NCBI GenBank assembly: GCA_029553375.1
Contig: JAKPCH010000015.1
Span: 1-38,768 of the forward strand
Source of the DNA: Deltaproteobacteria bacterium
Lineage (GTDB): Bacteria; Desulfobacterota; Syntrophia; Syntrophales; UBA8958
DNA: 38,768 nt
Direction: 5' to 3'
In this document: positions 33,463 through 38,768 of the stretch, in pieces
Position numbering within the stretch: the first letter of the stretch is position 1
How the letters are laid out: every line of letters starts with the position of its first letter
Made by a program: the position numbers and the translations under genes
Notes under the pieces: model-generated
The model's database searches: none
What the model was told of the DNA's origin: nothing
Seen by the model: the letters and a program-made list of their open reading frames with translations, nothing else

Positions 33463-34296
33463 TTACGCTCCGTCTCTCTCCCCGTCCGGGGCGCCGTGGC
33501 GCCTGATGTGCTCCCAAGACCGGTATTCCCCCGCCTCGGGGTCCCGGGCGAGGGTCTCCCTCTCGGCGAGATAGCGCTTCACGATCCCCCGCTGGGGGTA
33601 CAGTTTCCTGTCCGCCCCGACGGGACAGACCTTCGTGCAGATGCCGCAGGGGTAGACACGCCGCCTCGTGAGCTCCTCCGCCATGTCCATGCAGGCGTCG
33701 CGGCGGAAGTCCCCCACGACCCGGTCCTTCCTGGGGACGATGGCCTCCTTGGGACAGCACCGGACGCAGGTCTCGCACCGGATGCACTGTTCCTTCTCCA
33801 TCACCGGGTCGGGGGGGATCTCCAGGGAGGTGAAGACGGAGACGAAACGCACCCGGGGACCGAAGCGGGGGGTGAGGAGACAGGAGTTCATGCCCACCGT
33901 GCCGAGGCCGGCGTAGTAAGCCGCCCGGACATGACCGAAGGCGGCGGGACGCCTCCGGACGGCCCGGAGGCTCGTGTAGCCGTCCCGGACGAAGAAGGTG
34001 GATGCGTGGCCGCGGCCGTTGAGGAAGCGGGTCAGGTCGTAGGCCAACTCGTCGAGGCGGCGGTTCACGATCCTGTAGTGTTCCAGGTGGAGGACCGAGG
34101 GGGTGGTCTCCACGATGGGGAGGATCATGGCCATGCCCATGACGATGACGGTCCTCGTCCCCGGCCAGATCGAGGCGGGGCGATAGGGGGGCGGGACCTC
34201 GCCCCGCTCGTCCCAGCGGGAGGCGGGGGCGAAACCCACGAGGTCGGCGCCCTTCTCGAGGCAGTAGCGTCGGATCTCCGCGGCCGGATCGTTCAC
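33463..34296 (-). CDS. two [4Fe-4S] cluster protein related to epoxyqueuosine reductase (QueG-like)
   Basis: 277 aa from GTG at 34296, overlapping the Nudix gene stop (GTGA). Two ferredoxin clusters are visible: C171-x2-C174-x2-C177-x3-C181-P (CIRCETCVRCCP) and C217-x2-C220-x3-C224-P (YPCGICTKVCP). The N-terminal part (ADLVGFAPASRW; PGTRTVIVMGMAM; YAGLGTVGMNSCLLTPRFGP) resembles the QueG/reductive-dehalogenase superfamily of corrinoid iron-sulfur reductases. It is shorter than QueG, lacks the HEAT domain and is not a clear epoxyqueuosine reductase, so the substrate is unknown. An upstream extension in the same frame is a shadow of the Nudix gene. Confidence 0.85.
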   Translation of the reverse strand: MNDPAAEIRRYCLEKGADLVGFAPASRWDERGEVPPPYRPASIWPGTRTVIVMGMAMILPIVETTPSVLHLEHYRIVNRRLDELAYDLTRFLNGRGHASTFFVRDGYTSLRAVRRRPAAFGHVRAAYYAGLGTVGMNSCLLTPRFGPRVRFVSVFTSLEIPPDPVMEKEQCIRCETCVRCCPKEAIVPRKDRVVGDFRRDACMDMAEELTRRRVYPCGICTKVCPVGADRKLYPQRGIVKRYLAERETLARDPEAGEYRSWEHIRRHGAPDGERDGA

Positions 34297-34739
34297 CAGA
34301 ACCCCCGCTCCATGCAGTTTTCGATGAAGGGCAACGAACGCCTTTCCTGCCCCTTGAAATAGGCGTAGAGGGTCTTCCCCACGTCGGGGTAGAGGGGAAC
34401 GGTCTTGAGTTGCTCCACGGGCAGCCAGGCCACCTCCAGGGAACGGGTGTTGTCGGGCCTCACCTTCGGCGTCCCGTGGACCTCCAGGGCGTTGAAGATC
34501 ACGTGGAGGGTCTGGGGATGGCGCTTCGAAGGCGGGGCCTCGCCGATCATGATGACCTCCCCCACCTTCACCTTGACGCCCAGCTCGTTGCGCCACTCCT
34601 GGACGATGGCCTCCTTCAGGGGCGTGTCCTTGTCGACGCCGCCGCCCGGGATGGCGAAGACGTCCTTTCCCCCGTAGACGTAGCGCATGCAGAGGACCTC
34701 CCCCGCCTCCTCGTAGACCGCCGAGACACGCACTCTCAT
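34293..34739 (-). CDS. Nudix hydrolase-like protein with degenerate Nudix box
   Basis: 148 aa from ATG at 34739 (MRVRVSAVYEEAGEVLCMRY), with AGGAGGGCAGG upstream. A longer frame to 34784 is unlikely. The Nudix fold is clear (FAIPGGGVDKDTPLKEAIVQ then EWRNELGV). In the canonical box the REUxEE core becomes QEWRNE: the Arg is Gln and the first Glu of the pair is Asn, while two metal-binding Glu remain. It may still hydrolyse a nucleoside diphosphate-linked compound, or only bind one. It is coupled by GTGA to the 4Fe-4S protein gene and is divergent from rlmD. Confidence 0.85.
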   Translation of the reverse strand: MRVRVSAVYEEAGEVLCMRYVYGGKDVFAIPGGGVDKDTPLKEAIVQEWRNELGVKVKVGEVIMIGEAPPSKRHPQTLHVIFNALEVHGTPKVRPDNTRSLEVAWLPVEQLKTVPLYPDVGKTLYAYFKGQERRSLPFIENCMERGFW

Positions 34740-34759
34740 GGGTCCTGCCCTCCTGACGG

Positions 34760-34789
34760 TTGTCTTTACGCCCTCTGATAGCATATGAG
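34760..34789 (+). promoter_or_regulatory. candidate promoter of rlmD
   Basis: TTGTCT (34760-34765), an 18-bp spacer and TATGAG (34784-34789, 4 of 6). It lies in the divergent gap with the Nudix gene, 45 nt before the ATG. Confidence 0.33.
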
Positions 34790-34800
34790 AGAGATTATTT

Positions 34801-34833
34801 CACCCCTCCCGAGGGGGGTGCCGCGGGTTTTTT
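34801..34833 (+). terminator. leader hairpin plus T6 immediately before the rlmD ATG
   Basis: An 8-bp stem (CACCCCTC/GGGGGGTG, one G-T pair) with a CCGA tetraloop at 34801-34820 is followed by CCGCGGG and six T (34828-34833). The T-tract directly abuts the ATG at 34834. It resembles an intrinsic terminator or attenuator, but the 7-nt gap between stem and T-tract is not canonical. Confidence 0.35.
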
Positions 34834-36063
34834 ATGGGAGAAAAGAGACCGCCGGGGGAAAAGAACGTGACCCCGCCTCCCGGGGCGGTCCTCGACGTGG
34901 TCATCGAGGACGTCGCCTTCGGCGGGGACGGGGTCGGCCGCGTGGGGGGGAGGGTGGTCTTCGTCCCCTTCACCGCCCCGGGTGACGAGGTCCGGGTGAC
35001 CGTGGGGGAGATAAAGAAAAGGTACGCCCGGGGGGTCGTGAGGGAGGTCGTCAAGGCCTCGCCCCTGCGCGTCCCCCCCCGGTGCCGCCACTTCACCCGC
35101 TGCGGCGGCTGCTGCTACCAGCACCTGCCCTACGAATTCCAGACCCGCCTCAAGGAGGGACAGGTCCGGGAGATCTTCCGCCGTATCGGCCGTTTCGCGG
35201 CGCCCTCCGTCACCCCTGTCGTCCCCTCACCCCGTCCCTACCACTACCGGGGGAAGGGGGAGTTCGTCGTCTCGCAAGGGCGCGGGGGGAAGGCGACGGT
35301 CGGCCTCCTCCGGCGGGGGAGCCATGAAACGGTGGAGATCGAGCGCTGCGAGATCGTCCATGATTCCATCAACGAGGCCCTCGCCGCCCTGACCCGCCAA
35401 GCGGCGGCCGGGGAAGACCGCCGGCGGCGCCTGACCCTCTGGTCCGTCCCCGAGGGCGCCCCGCCGCCGCCCGTCCCGAGAGACAGGGTGTGGAGGACCT
35501 GCGGCGGCCGGACCTTCCTCGTCCCCCAAAGAGGTTTTTTCCAGAACAACCTCTACCTCGTGGAGGACCTCGTCGCCGTCGTCGGGGACCTCTGCGGCCT
35601 CAAGGGGGAGGAGACGGTCATCGACGCCTACGGCGGGTCGGGCCTCTTCTCCCTCTTCCTCGCCCCGTCCGCCCTCAGGGTGATCGGGATCGAGGCGGAC
35701 CCCGAGGCCTGCTCCTGCGCCCGCCTCAACGTGGAACGGGCGGGCTTGAGGAACGTGGAATGGATCACCGGGGACGCGGGGGAGGTCCTGGGGTTCCTCG
35801 CCCGCCGCCTCGGGGGGGAAAGGGTCTGCCTCGTCCTGGACCCGCCGCGGGGGGGACTGGACCCCCGGGCCTTCTCATCCGTCTGTGCCCTGGAGCCGGC
35901 GAGGATCGTCTACGTCTCCTGCCACCCGGCGACGCAGGCCCGGGACTGCCGTCTCCTCGCCGATGGCGGCTGGCGCCTGGAAGAGGTCGTCCCCCTGGAC
36001 ATGTTCCCCCAGACGGCCCACGTGGAGGCCGTCGCCCTCCTCACGAGAGAGGGGGTCCCCTGA
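34834..36063 (+). CDS. rlmD: 23S rRNA (uracil-C5)-methyltransferase, RlmD/RumA (TrmA) family
   Basis: 409 aa. A TRAM domain (about 16-75, FGGDGVGRVGGRVVFVPFT) is followed by [4Fe-4S] cysteines C84, C90, C93 (CRHFTRCGGCCYQHL) and C172 (ERCEIV). The SAM-dependent methyltransferase domain has GFFQNN, DAYGGSGLFSL and LDPPRGGLDPR. The catalytic nucleophile is Cys363 (YVSCHPATQARD) and the general base Glu398 (AHVEAVALL). It makes m5U in 23S rRNA (or tRNA for related enzymes). The ATG lacks a ribosome-binding site and abuts a T-tract. A GTG 11 codons on (34867) has GGGGGA upstream and may be the real start. Confidence 0.93.
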   Translation: MGEKRPPGEKNVTPPPGAVLDVVIEDVAFGGDGVGRVGGRVVFVPFTAPGDEVRVTVGEIKKRYARGVVREVVKASPLRVPPRCRHFTRCGGCCYQHLPYEFQTRLKEGQVREIFRRIGRFAAPSVTPVVPSPRPYHYRGKGEFVVSQGRGGKATVGLLRRGSHETVEIERCEIVHDSINEALAALTRQAAAGEDRRRRLTLWSVPEGAPPPPVPRDRVWRTCGGRTFLVPQRGFFQNNLYLVEDLVAVVGDLCGLKGEETVIDAYGGSGLFSLFLAPSALRVIGIEADPEACSCARLNVERAGLRNVEWITGDAGEVLGFLARRLGGERVCLVLDPPRGGLDPRAFSSVCALEPARIVYVSCHPATQARDCRLLADGGWRLEEVVPLDMFPQTAHVEAVALLTREGVP

Positions 36064-36075
36064 GGTCCCGGGTCC

Positions 36076-37425
36076 TTAGAAACCCTTAAGGATGGTGGTG
36101 GCGATCTGGAAGTAGATGAGGAGGCCGACGATGTCCATGACGGAGGCGATGAGGGGGTTGCTCGCCACGGCGGGGTCGATGCGGAACCGCTGGAGAACGA
36201 TGGGCAGGACGACGCCGAGGATGCTCGAGACGATGACGATGGCCATCATGGAGAGGGAGACGATGGCGGCGATCTGTGCCCCCCCCTTGATGAGGCCCAG
36301 GATCCAGCTCGCCGCCCCCATGGTCAGGGCGAGGAGGCAGCCGATGACGATCTCCCGAAAGAGGGCGTTGATCCACTGGCGGTCCTTGATGTCCCCCGTC
36401 GCCAGGGCGCGGATCATGAGGGTCGAGGACTGGTTCCCCGTGTTTCCCCCCGTCCCGATGAGGAGGGGGATGAAGAAGGCCAAGGCGATGGCGGAGGAGA
36501 GGGTCTCGGCCCGCCAGGAGATGATGCCCGTCGTGACGACGCTGATGCCCAGCAGGGAGGCGAGCCACACGACGCGCTTCCGGTAGAGGGCCAGGGCGGA
36601 AGATTCCCGGTAGCTCGTCTTCAGGGGCTTGACGGCCGCCGATTTCTGGAAGTCCTCCGTGACCTCCTCGACGGCCACGTCGAAGAGGTCGTCCACGGTG
36701 ATGATCCCGAGCATGACCCCGTCTCCGTCCACGACGGGGAGGGCGATGACGTCGTAGTGCTGGATGGTCTGGACGGCCTTCTCCCGGTCCTCCAGGGGGG
36801 AGATGGTCACGACGTTCGTCTCCATGATCTCCTCGATCCGTTCGTCCGGCCTGGCCAGGATGAGGCGCCGCAGGCCGACGACGCCCAGGAGGTGCCAGTA
36901 GCGGTCCGTGACGTAGATGATGTTGATCGTCTCGCTGTCCAGGCCCTTGCGGCGGATATGATCGAGGGCCTCCTGGACGGTCCACTCCGGTCTCACGGCC
37001 ACGTAATCGGGCGTCATGAGGCGGCCGACGCTCTCGGCGGGGTAACCCAGGAGCTGGAGGGTCTCGCGGCGGTCGTCGGGGGAGAGGAGGGAAACGAGCA
37101 TCTGGATAGACCGGCCCGGGAGGGTCTCGAGGAAGTCCGTCCGATCGTCGGGGGGCATGCCGGCGAGGATGATCTTGATCTCCTCCTCCGTGACGGCCTT
37201 CATGACGTCCTTCTTCATGGTGTCGTCGAGGTAGGAGAAGACCTCGGGGAGGATGTCCCGCGGGAGGAGGCGGAGGAGGACGAGGCGTCGCTCGTCGTCC
37301 AGCTCCTGGAGGAGCTCCGCGATGTCCTGTTCGGGAAACTCGAGGAGGACCTCCCGGAGGGAGTCCCAGTCCTGTTTTGCCAAAAGCTCGTTGATTTCGG
37401 GTCGGAGCAGGTTCAAGGTGGACAT
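36076..37425 (-). CDS. mgtE: MgtE-family magnesium transporter
   Basis: 449 aa from ATG at 37425 (MSTLNLLRPEINELLAKQDW), with GGGAGAGAG upstream. The upstream open frame to 37794 is noncoding leader. The cytoplasmic MgtE_N helical domain (about 5-130) and a CBS pair (about 135-255, SVGRLMTPDYVAV and VDGDGVMLGIITVDDLFDVA) precede a five-TM pore domain (about 285-449). The pore motif LLIGTGGNTGNQSSTLMIRALATG is intact. Mg2+ binding to the N and CBS domains closes the channel in known MgtE proteins. A near-consensus promoter lies 67-95 nt upstream. No M-box riboswitch is recognisable. It converges on rlmD with a 12-nt gap. Confidence 0.95.
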   Translation of the reverse strand: MSTLNLLRPEINELLAKQDWDSLREVLLEFPEQDIAELLQELDDERRLVLLRLLPRDILPEVFSYLDDTMKKDVMKAVTEEEIKIILAGMPPDDRTDFLETLPGRSIQMLVSLLSPDDRRETLQLLGYPAESVGRLMTPDYVAVRPEWTVQEALDHIRRKGLDSETINIIYVTDRYWHLLGVVGLRRLILARPDERIEEIMETNVVTISPLEDREKAVQTIQHYDVIALPVVDGDGVMLGIITVDDLFDVAVEEVTEDFQKSAAVKPLKTSYRESSALALYRKRVVWLASLLGISVVTTGIISWRAETLSSAIALAFFIPLLIGTGGNTGNQSSTLMIRALATGDIKDRQWINALFREIVIGCLLALTMGAASWILGLIKGGAQIAAIVSLSMMAIVIVSSILGVVLPIVLQRFRIDPAVASNPLIASVMDIVGLLIYFQIATTILKGF

Positions 37426-37465
37426 TGGTCTCTCTCCCGAAAAGAAGGGCAGACGCCGATAGGAC

Positions 37466-37487
37466 CGCTCGCGGCTTGCCGCGCGGC
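37466..37487 (-). promoter_or_regulatory. GC hairpin in the mgtE 5' leader
   Basis: The minus-strand leader contains GCGGC-AA-GCCGC flanked by CCGC/GCGG-type complementarity, about 40 nt before the mgtE ATG. It could affect transcript stability or translation. It does not match the M-box. Confidence 0.3.
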
Positions 37488-37491
37488 GTTC

Positions 37492-37520
37492 CTTATAGGC
37501 CCTCGTATGCGGGAAGTCAA
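37492..37520 (-). promoter_or_regulatory. sigma-70 promoter of mgtE
   Basis: TTGACT (37515-37520, 5 of 6), a 17-bp spacer and TATAAG (37492-37497, 5 of 6) on the minus strand, giving a leader of about 60 nt. It is the best match in the window for both boxes together. Confidence 0.65.
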
Positions 37521-37556
37521 GGGTCAAAAGGCGAACCCCAAAGCGGCAGAAAGGAT

Positions 37557-37597
37557 AAAAACAACCGCCGGGCCGCCTCGCCCCCTCTTCCGCCCGG
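37557..37597 (-). terminator. weak hairpin followed by T5, upstream of the mgtE promoter
   Basis: CCGGGC (37592-37597) and GCCCGG (37568-37573) on the minus strand enclose an 18-nt loop, followed after 6 nt by five T (37557-37561). If real, it would end a leftward transcript from the middle of the intergenic region before the mgtE promoter. Confidence 0.28.
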
Positions 37598-37788
37598 TCT
37601 TCTCCGCGCGGGGCCGACGTTGACGAGCCAAGGGCCGGACAAACGGCAAAGGGTCTGGACACAGGCCGGAGCCGGAAAGGCACGCGGCCCGGAGCGCCTT
37701 CGACGGCGAGTGGCCCCGTGGCGGGTAAGTCCCCAAAGACGGCCGGTGTCGTCTTCGCCCCCCTTCGAAAAGGGCGGGTAAAGCGCCT

Positions 37789-37817
37789 TTGCATTCGCCG
37801 CTTTGAGGTGCTATCCT
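37789..37817 (+). promoter_or_regulatory. candidate promoter of the phospholipase C-like gene
   Basis: TTGCAT (37789-37794, 4 of 6), a 17-bp spacer and TATCCT (37812-37817, 4 of 6), ending 20 nt before the ATG at 37838. Its position argues against a start further upstream. Confidence 0.42.
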
Positions 37818-37837
37818 CGCCGGCGGCAGGGGGGAGG

Positions 37838-38629
37838 ATGGCGGCGGCCTATTGGCATTTCCTGATCGGTCTGAAGGTGCTGGAGGGGACCCCGGAAGGG
37901 GAGGACCCCGGGGCGTCCTGTTTCCGCTCCTTTCTGGGGGGTGTCCAGGGTCCCGACGTCTTCTTCTACCCCGGTGGTGAGCGGTCCTTCGGGGAGGTGA
38001 CCCACGGCGAGGGGGCCTTCGCCCTGGCCGAGGCGATGAAGAAGGCGGCCCGGACGCCGCCCGAGGGGGCCTTCGCCGCCGGTTGGCGTCTCCACCTCCT
38101 GGCCGATGACGTGACCCACCCCCTGGTGGATCGCTGGGTCTGCGAACGGTTCCCGCGGCGCTGCGCCTGTGACCCCTCCCGTTACCCCGCGGGGCACCAC
38201 CGCGTGGAGTGGGGGATCGACCTGCTCCTCCTGGGGGACGATCAGGCCGCCGTGCCCCTGACCGCCGCCGCCGGGGCCCTGGGGACGATCGTGCCCCTCC
38301 ACGGCCTCGTCTCCTCTGCCCTCAGCTCCGTCTGCGGCCGCGCCCCCTCGCCGGAGGAGTGGCGGGGGTCCGTGGAGGGTATGATAAAGTACCTCGCGAT
38401 CTTCAGGCGTTCCTGGCGCCTCACGGGTTTCCTGGGTTCGAAGGGGGTTTTGAAAAGGGCCCTTTACGTCTCCCTGGTCCTGCCCCTCGCCCTGGCCGCC
38501 ACCCGGAAAAACCCCCAGCTCGGGGTCTTCATCCCCGTCCCTCCCCCCGGGGACGCGGCGGCCGTCGTCGCGGCCTACACCGCCGAGGCCTGCCGCCTGT
38601 TTCGGGAAAGTGAGAGGCGGTTCGCTTAA
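37838..38629 (+). CDS. zinc-dependent phospholipase C family protein
   Basis: 263 aa from ATG at 37838 (MAAAYWHFLIGLKVLEG), with GGGGGGAGG directly before it. An in-frame extension to 37718 would cross the promoter. The family's zinc-ligand pattern is visible: His7, Asp40 (GPDVFFY), His56 (VTHGEG), His86 and Asp90 (HLLADDVTHPLVDRW), His94, His120/His121 and Glu124 (HHRVEWGIDLL). No signal peptide is present, as in many bacterial members. Phosphodiesterase activity is inferred from the family, and the substrate is unknown. A hydrophobic stretch (about 205-222, LYVSLVLPLALAA) might contact membrane. It is the last gene before the A/T-rich edge of the window. Confidence 0.85.
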   Translation: MAAAYWHFLIGLKVLEGTPEGEDPGASCFRSFLGGVQGPDVFFYPGGERSFGEVTHGEGAFALAEAMKKAARTPPEGAFAAGWRLHLLADDVTHPLVDRWVCERFPRRCACDPSRYPAGHHRVEWGIDLLLLGDDQAAVPLTAAAGALGTIVPLHGLVSSALSSVCGRAPSPEEWRGSVEGMIKYLAIFRRSWRLTGFLGSKGVLKRALYVSLVLPLALAATRKNPQLGVFIPVPPPGDAAAVVAAYTAEACRLFRESERRFA

Positions 38630-38768
38630 CACATAGCTGATATATTTTTTCAATTCATGATCGGAGAGACCTGCCGATTATTAGCGACTAATCAATGTTA
38701 TCATATTGATATCATTGGCGAAGTACTTACTGTGCGGTATTCGTTGGGATATTCGATATATGATTGTA
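38630..38768. other. A/T-rich segment at the right edge
   Basis: Only 49 of 139 bases are G or C, against roughly two-thirds G+C in the preceding DNA. No gene is seen within it. It contains the 25-bp palindrome at 38693-38717 and a TATTCG direct repeat (38739-38744 and 38750-38755). It may be a regulatory region of a gene beyond the edge or the border of acquired DNA. Confidence 0.7.
38693..38717. repeat. near-perfect 25-bp palindrome in the A/T-rich edge
   Basis: CAATG-T-TATCA and TGATA-T-CATTG are symmetrical about the central TAT, with one T-T mismatch per arm. The size and symmetry are typical of a dimeric regulator's operator. No T-tract follows, so a terminator is less likely. Confidence 0.6.

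Larger units (their letters stand above)
37426..37837. other. 412-bp intergenic region between mgtE and the phospholipase gene
   Basis: It holds the leftward mgtE promoter and leader, a weak leftward hairpin/T-tract (37557-37597) and the rightward candidate promoter of the phospholipase gene. The central part (about 37600-37780) is GC-rich with many short complementary segments and no convincing reading frame. I see no tRNA and no known riboswitch in it. A small RNA cannot be excluded. Confidence 0.6.

Noticed and set aside
37426-37520. A possible magnesium-sensing M-box riboswitch before mgtE
   Set aside because: The leader is only about 60 nt from the predicted transcription start and shows none of the conserved M-box segments.
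37520-37780. RNase P RNA, cobalamin, fluoride or c-di-GMP riboswitch motifs in the mgtE/phospholipase gap
   Set aside because: I looked for their conserved segments on both strands and found no consistent match.
37811-38653. A 280-codon leftward frame beginning in the A/T-rich edge, opposite the phospholipase gene
   Set aside because: The other strand carries a clear zinc-binding pattern with promoter and ribosome-binding site. The leftward product has shadow composition.
1-38768. tRNA genes, CRISPR arrays and insertion sequences
   Set aside because: I saw no T-loop-like sequence in a cloverleaf context, no regularly spaced repeats and no transposase motifs with terminal repeats.

Overview
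The window is a compact, GC-rich (about two-thirds G+C by eye) stretch of bacterial chromosome. It comes from a diderm: there is a TolC-family outer-membrane protein and an MltA lipoprotein. Several traits fit the former Deltaproteobacteria (Desulfobacterota/Desulfuromonadota-like): a short ArgA-type acetyltransferase with a C-terminal Cys cluster, an RdgC-like protein, IHF-beta, many multi-domain two-component proteins, and the order M50 protease / ihfB / rluB / scpB / scpA / trpS. The lineage is inferred from gene content and is not certain. I see no rRNA, tRNA, CRISPR array, insertion sequence or prophage gene.

Layout. (1) Bases 1-118 hold the start of an unknown leftward gene cut by the window edge. 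(2) Bases 277-12034 form a signalling block. A rightward hybrid histidine kinase (PAS-PAS-HisKA-HATPase-REC-REC) converges on a leftward operon encoding a PAS/HisKA_3 kinase, a short REC-remnant/GAF-remnant/GGDEF protein, a REC-CheC fusion, a PAS histidine kinase, an Rcp1-type response regulator, a REC-PAS-HD-GYP protein and a DUF4301 protein. The operon carries both a predicted c-di-GMP synthase and a predicted c-di-GMP phosphodiesterase. (3) Bases 12073-18435, all leftward, hold a 40-codon very basic ORF, a TolC-like protein, a HAMP membrane protein, an orphan type IV pilin-like protein, adenine deaminase (with an 11-G tract that breaks its end), a two-TM K+ channel with RCK domain, and a patatin-like phospholipase. 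(4) Bases 18494-21636 run rightward: acyl-CoA ligase, Fe superoxide dismutase, RadC. (5) Bases 21633-30199 run leftward and are housekeeping: M50 protease, ihfB, then rluB/scpB/scpA/trpS, then mltA/argA-like/recN/nadK. (6) Bases 30323-32709 run rightward: CorC/HlyC-type membrane protein and RdgC-like protein. (7) Bases 32731-37425 hold a leftward cysteine-dioxygenase-like cupin, a leftward 4Fe-4S protein/Nudix pair, rightward rlmD and leftward mgtE. (8) Bases 37838-38629 hold a zinc-dependent phospholipase C-like protein. After it, composition drops sharply to 49 G+C in 139 bases, with a near-perfect 25-bp palindrome, suggesting the edge of a different DNA segment.

Genes are packed with 4-20 nt overlaps (ATGA and GTGA junctions are common), so most units look translationally coupled. 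Several promoters match the sigma-70 consensus well. In two of them the upstream gene's TGA stop lies inside the TTGAC -35 box. The points most worth a second look are the GGDEF chimera with its apparently orphaned kinase, the REC-CheC phosphatase in a c-di-GMP operon, the small basic ORF, the poly-G tract in ade, the orphan pilin/HAMP pair and the composition break at the right end. I did not find a clearly new multi-gene defence or metabolic system.
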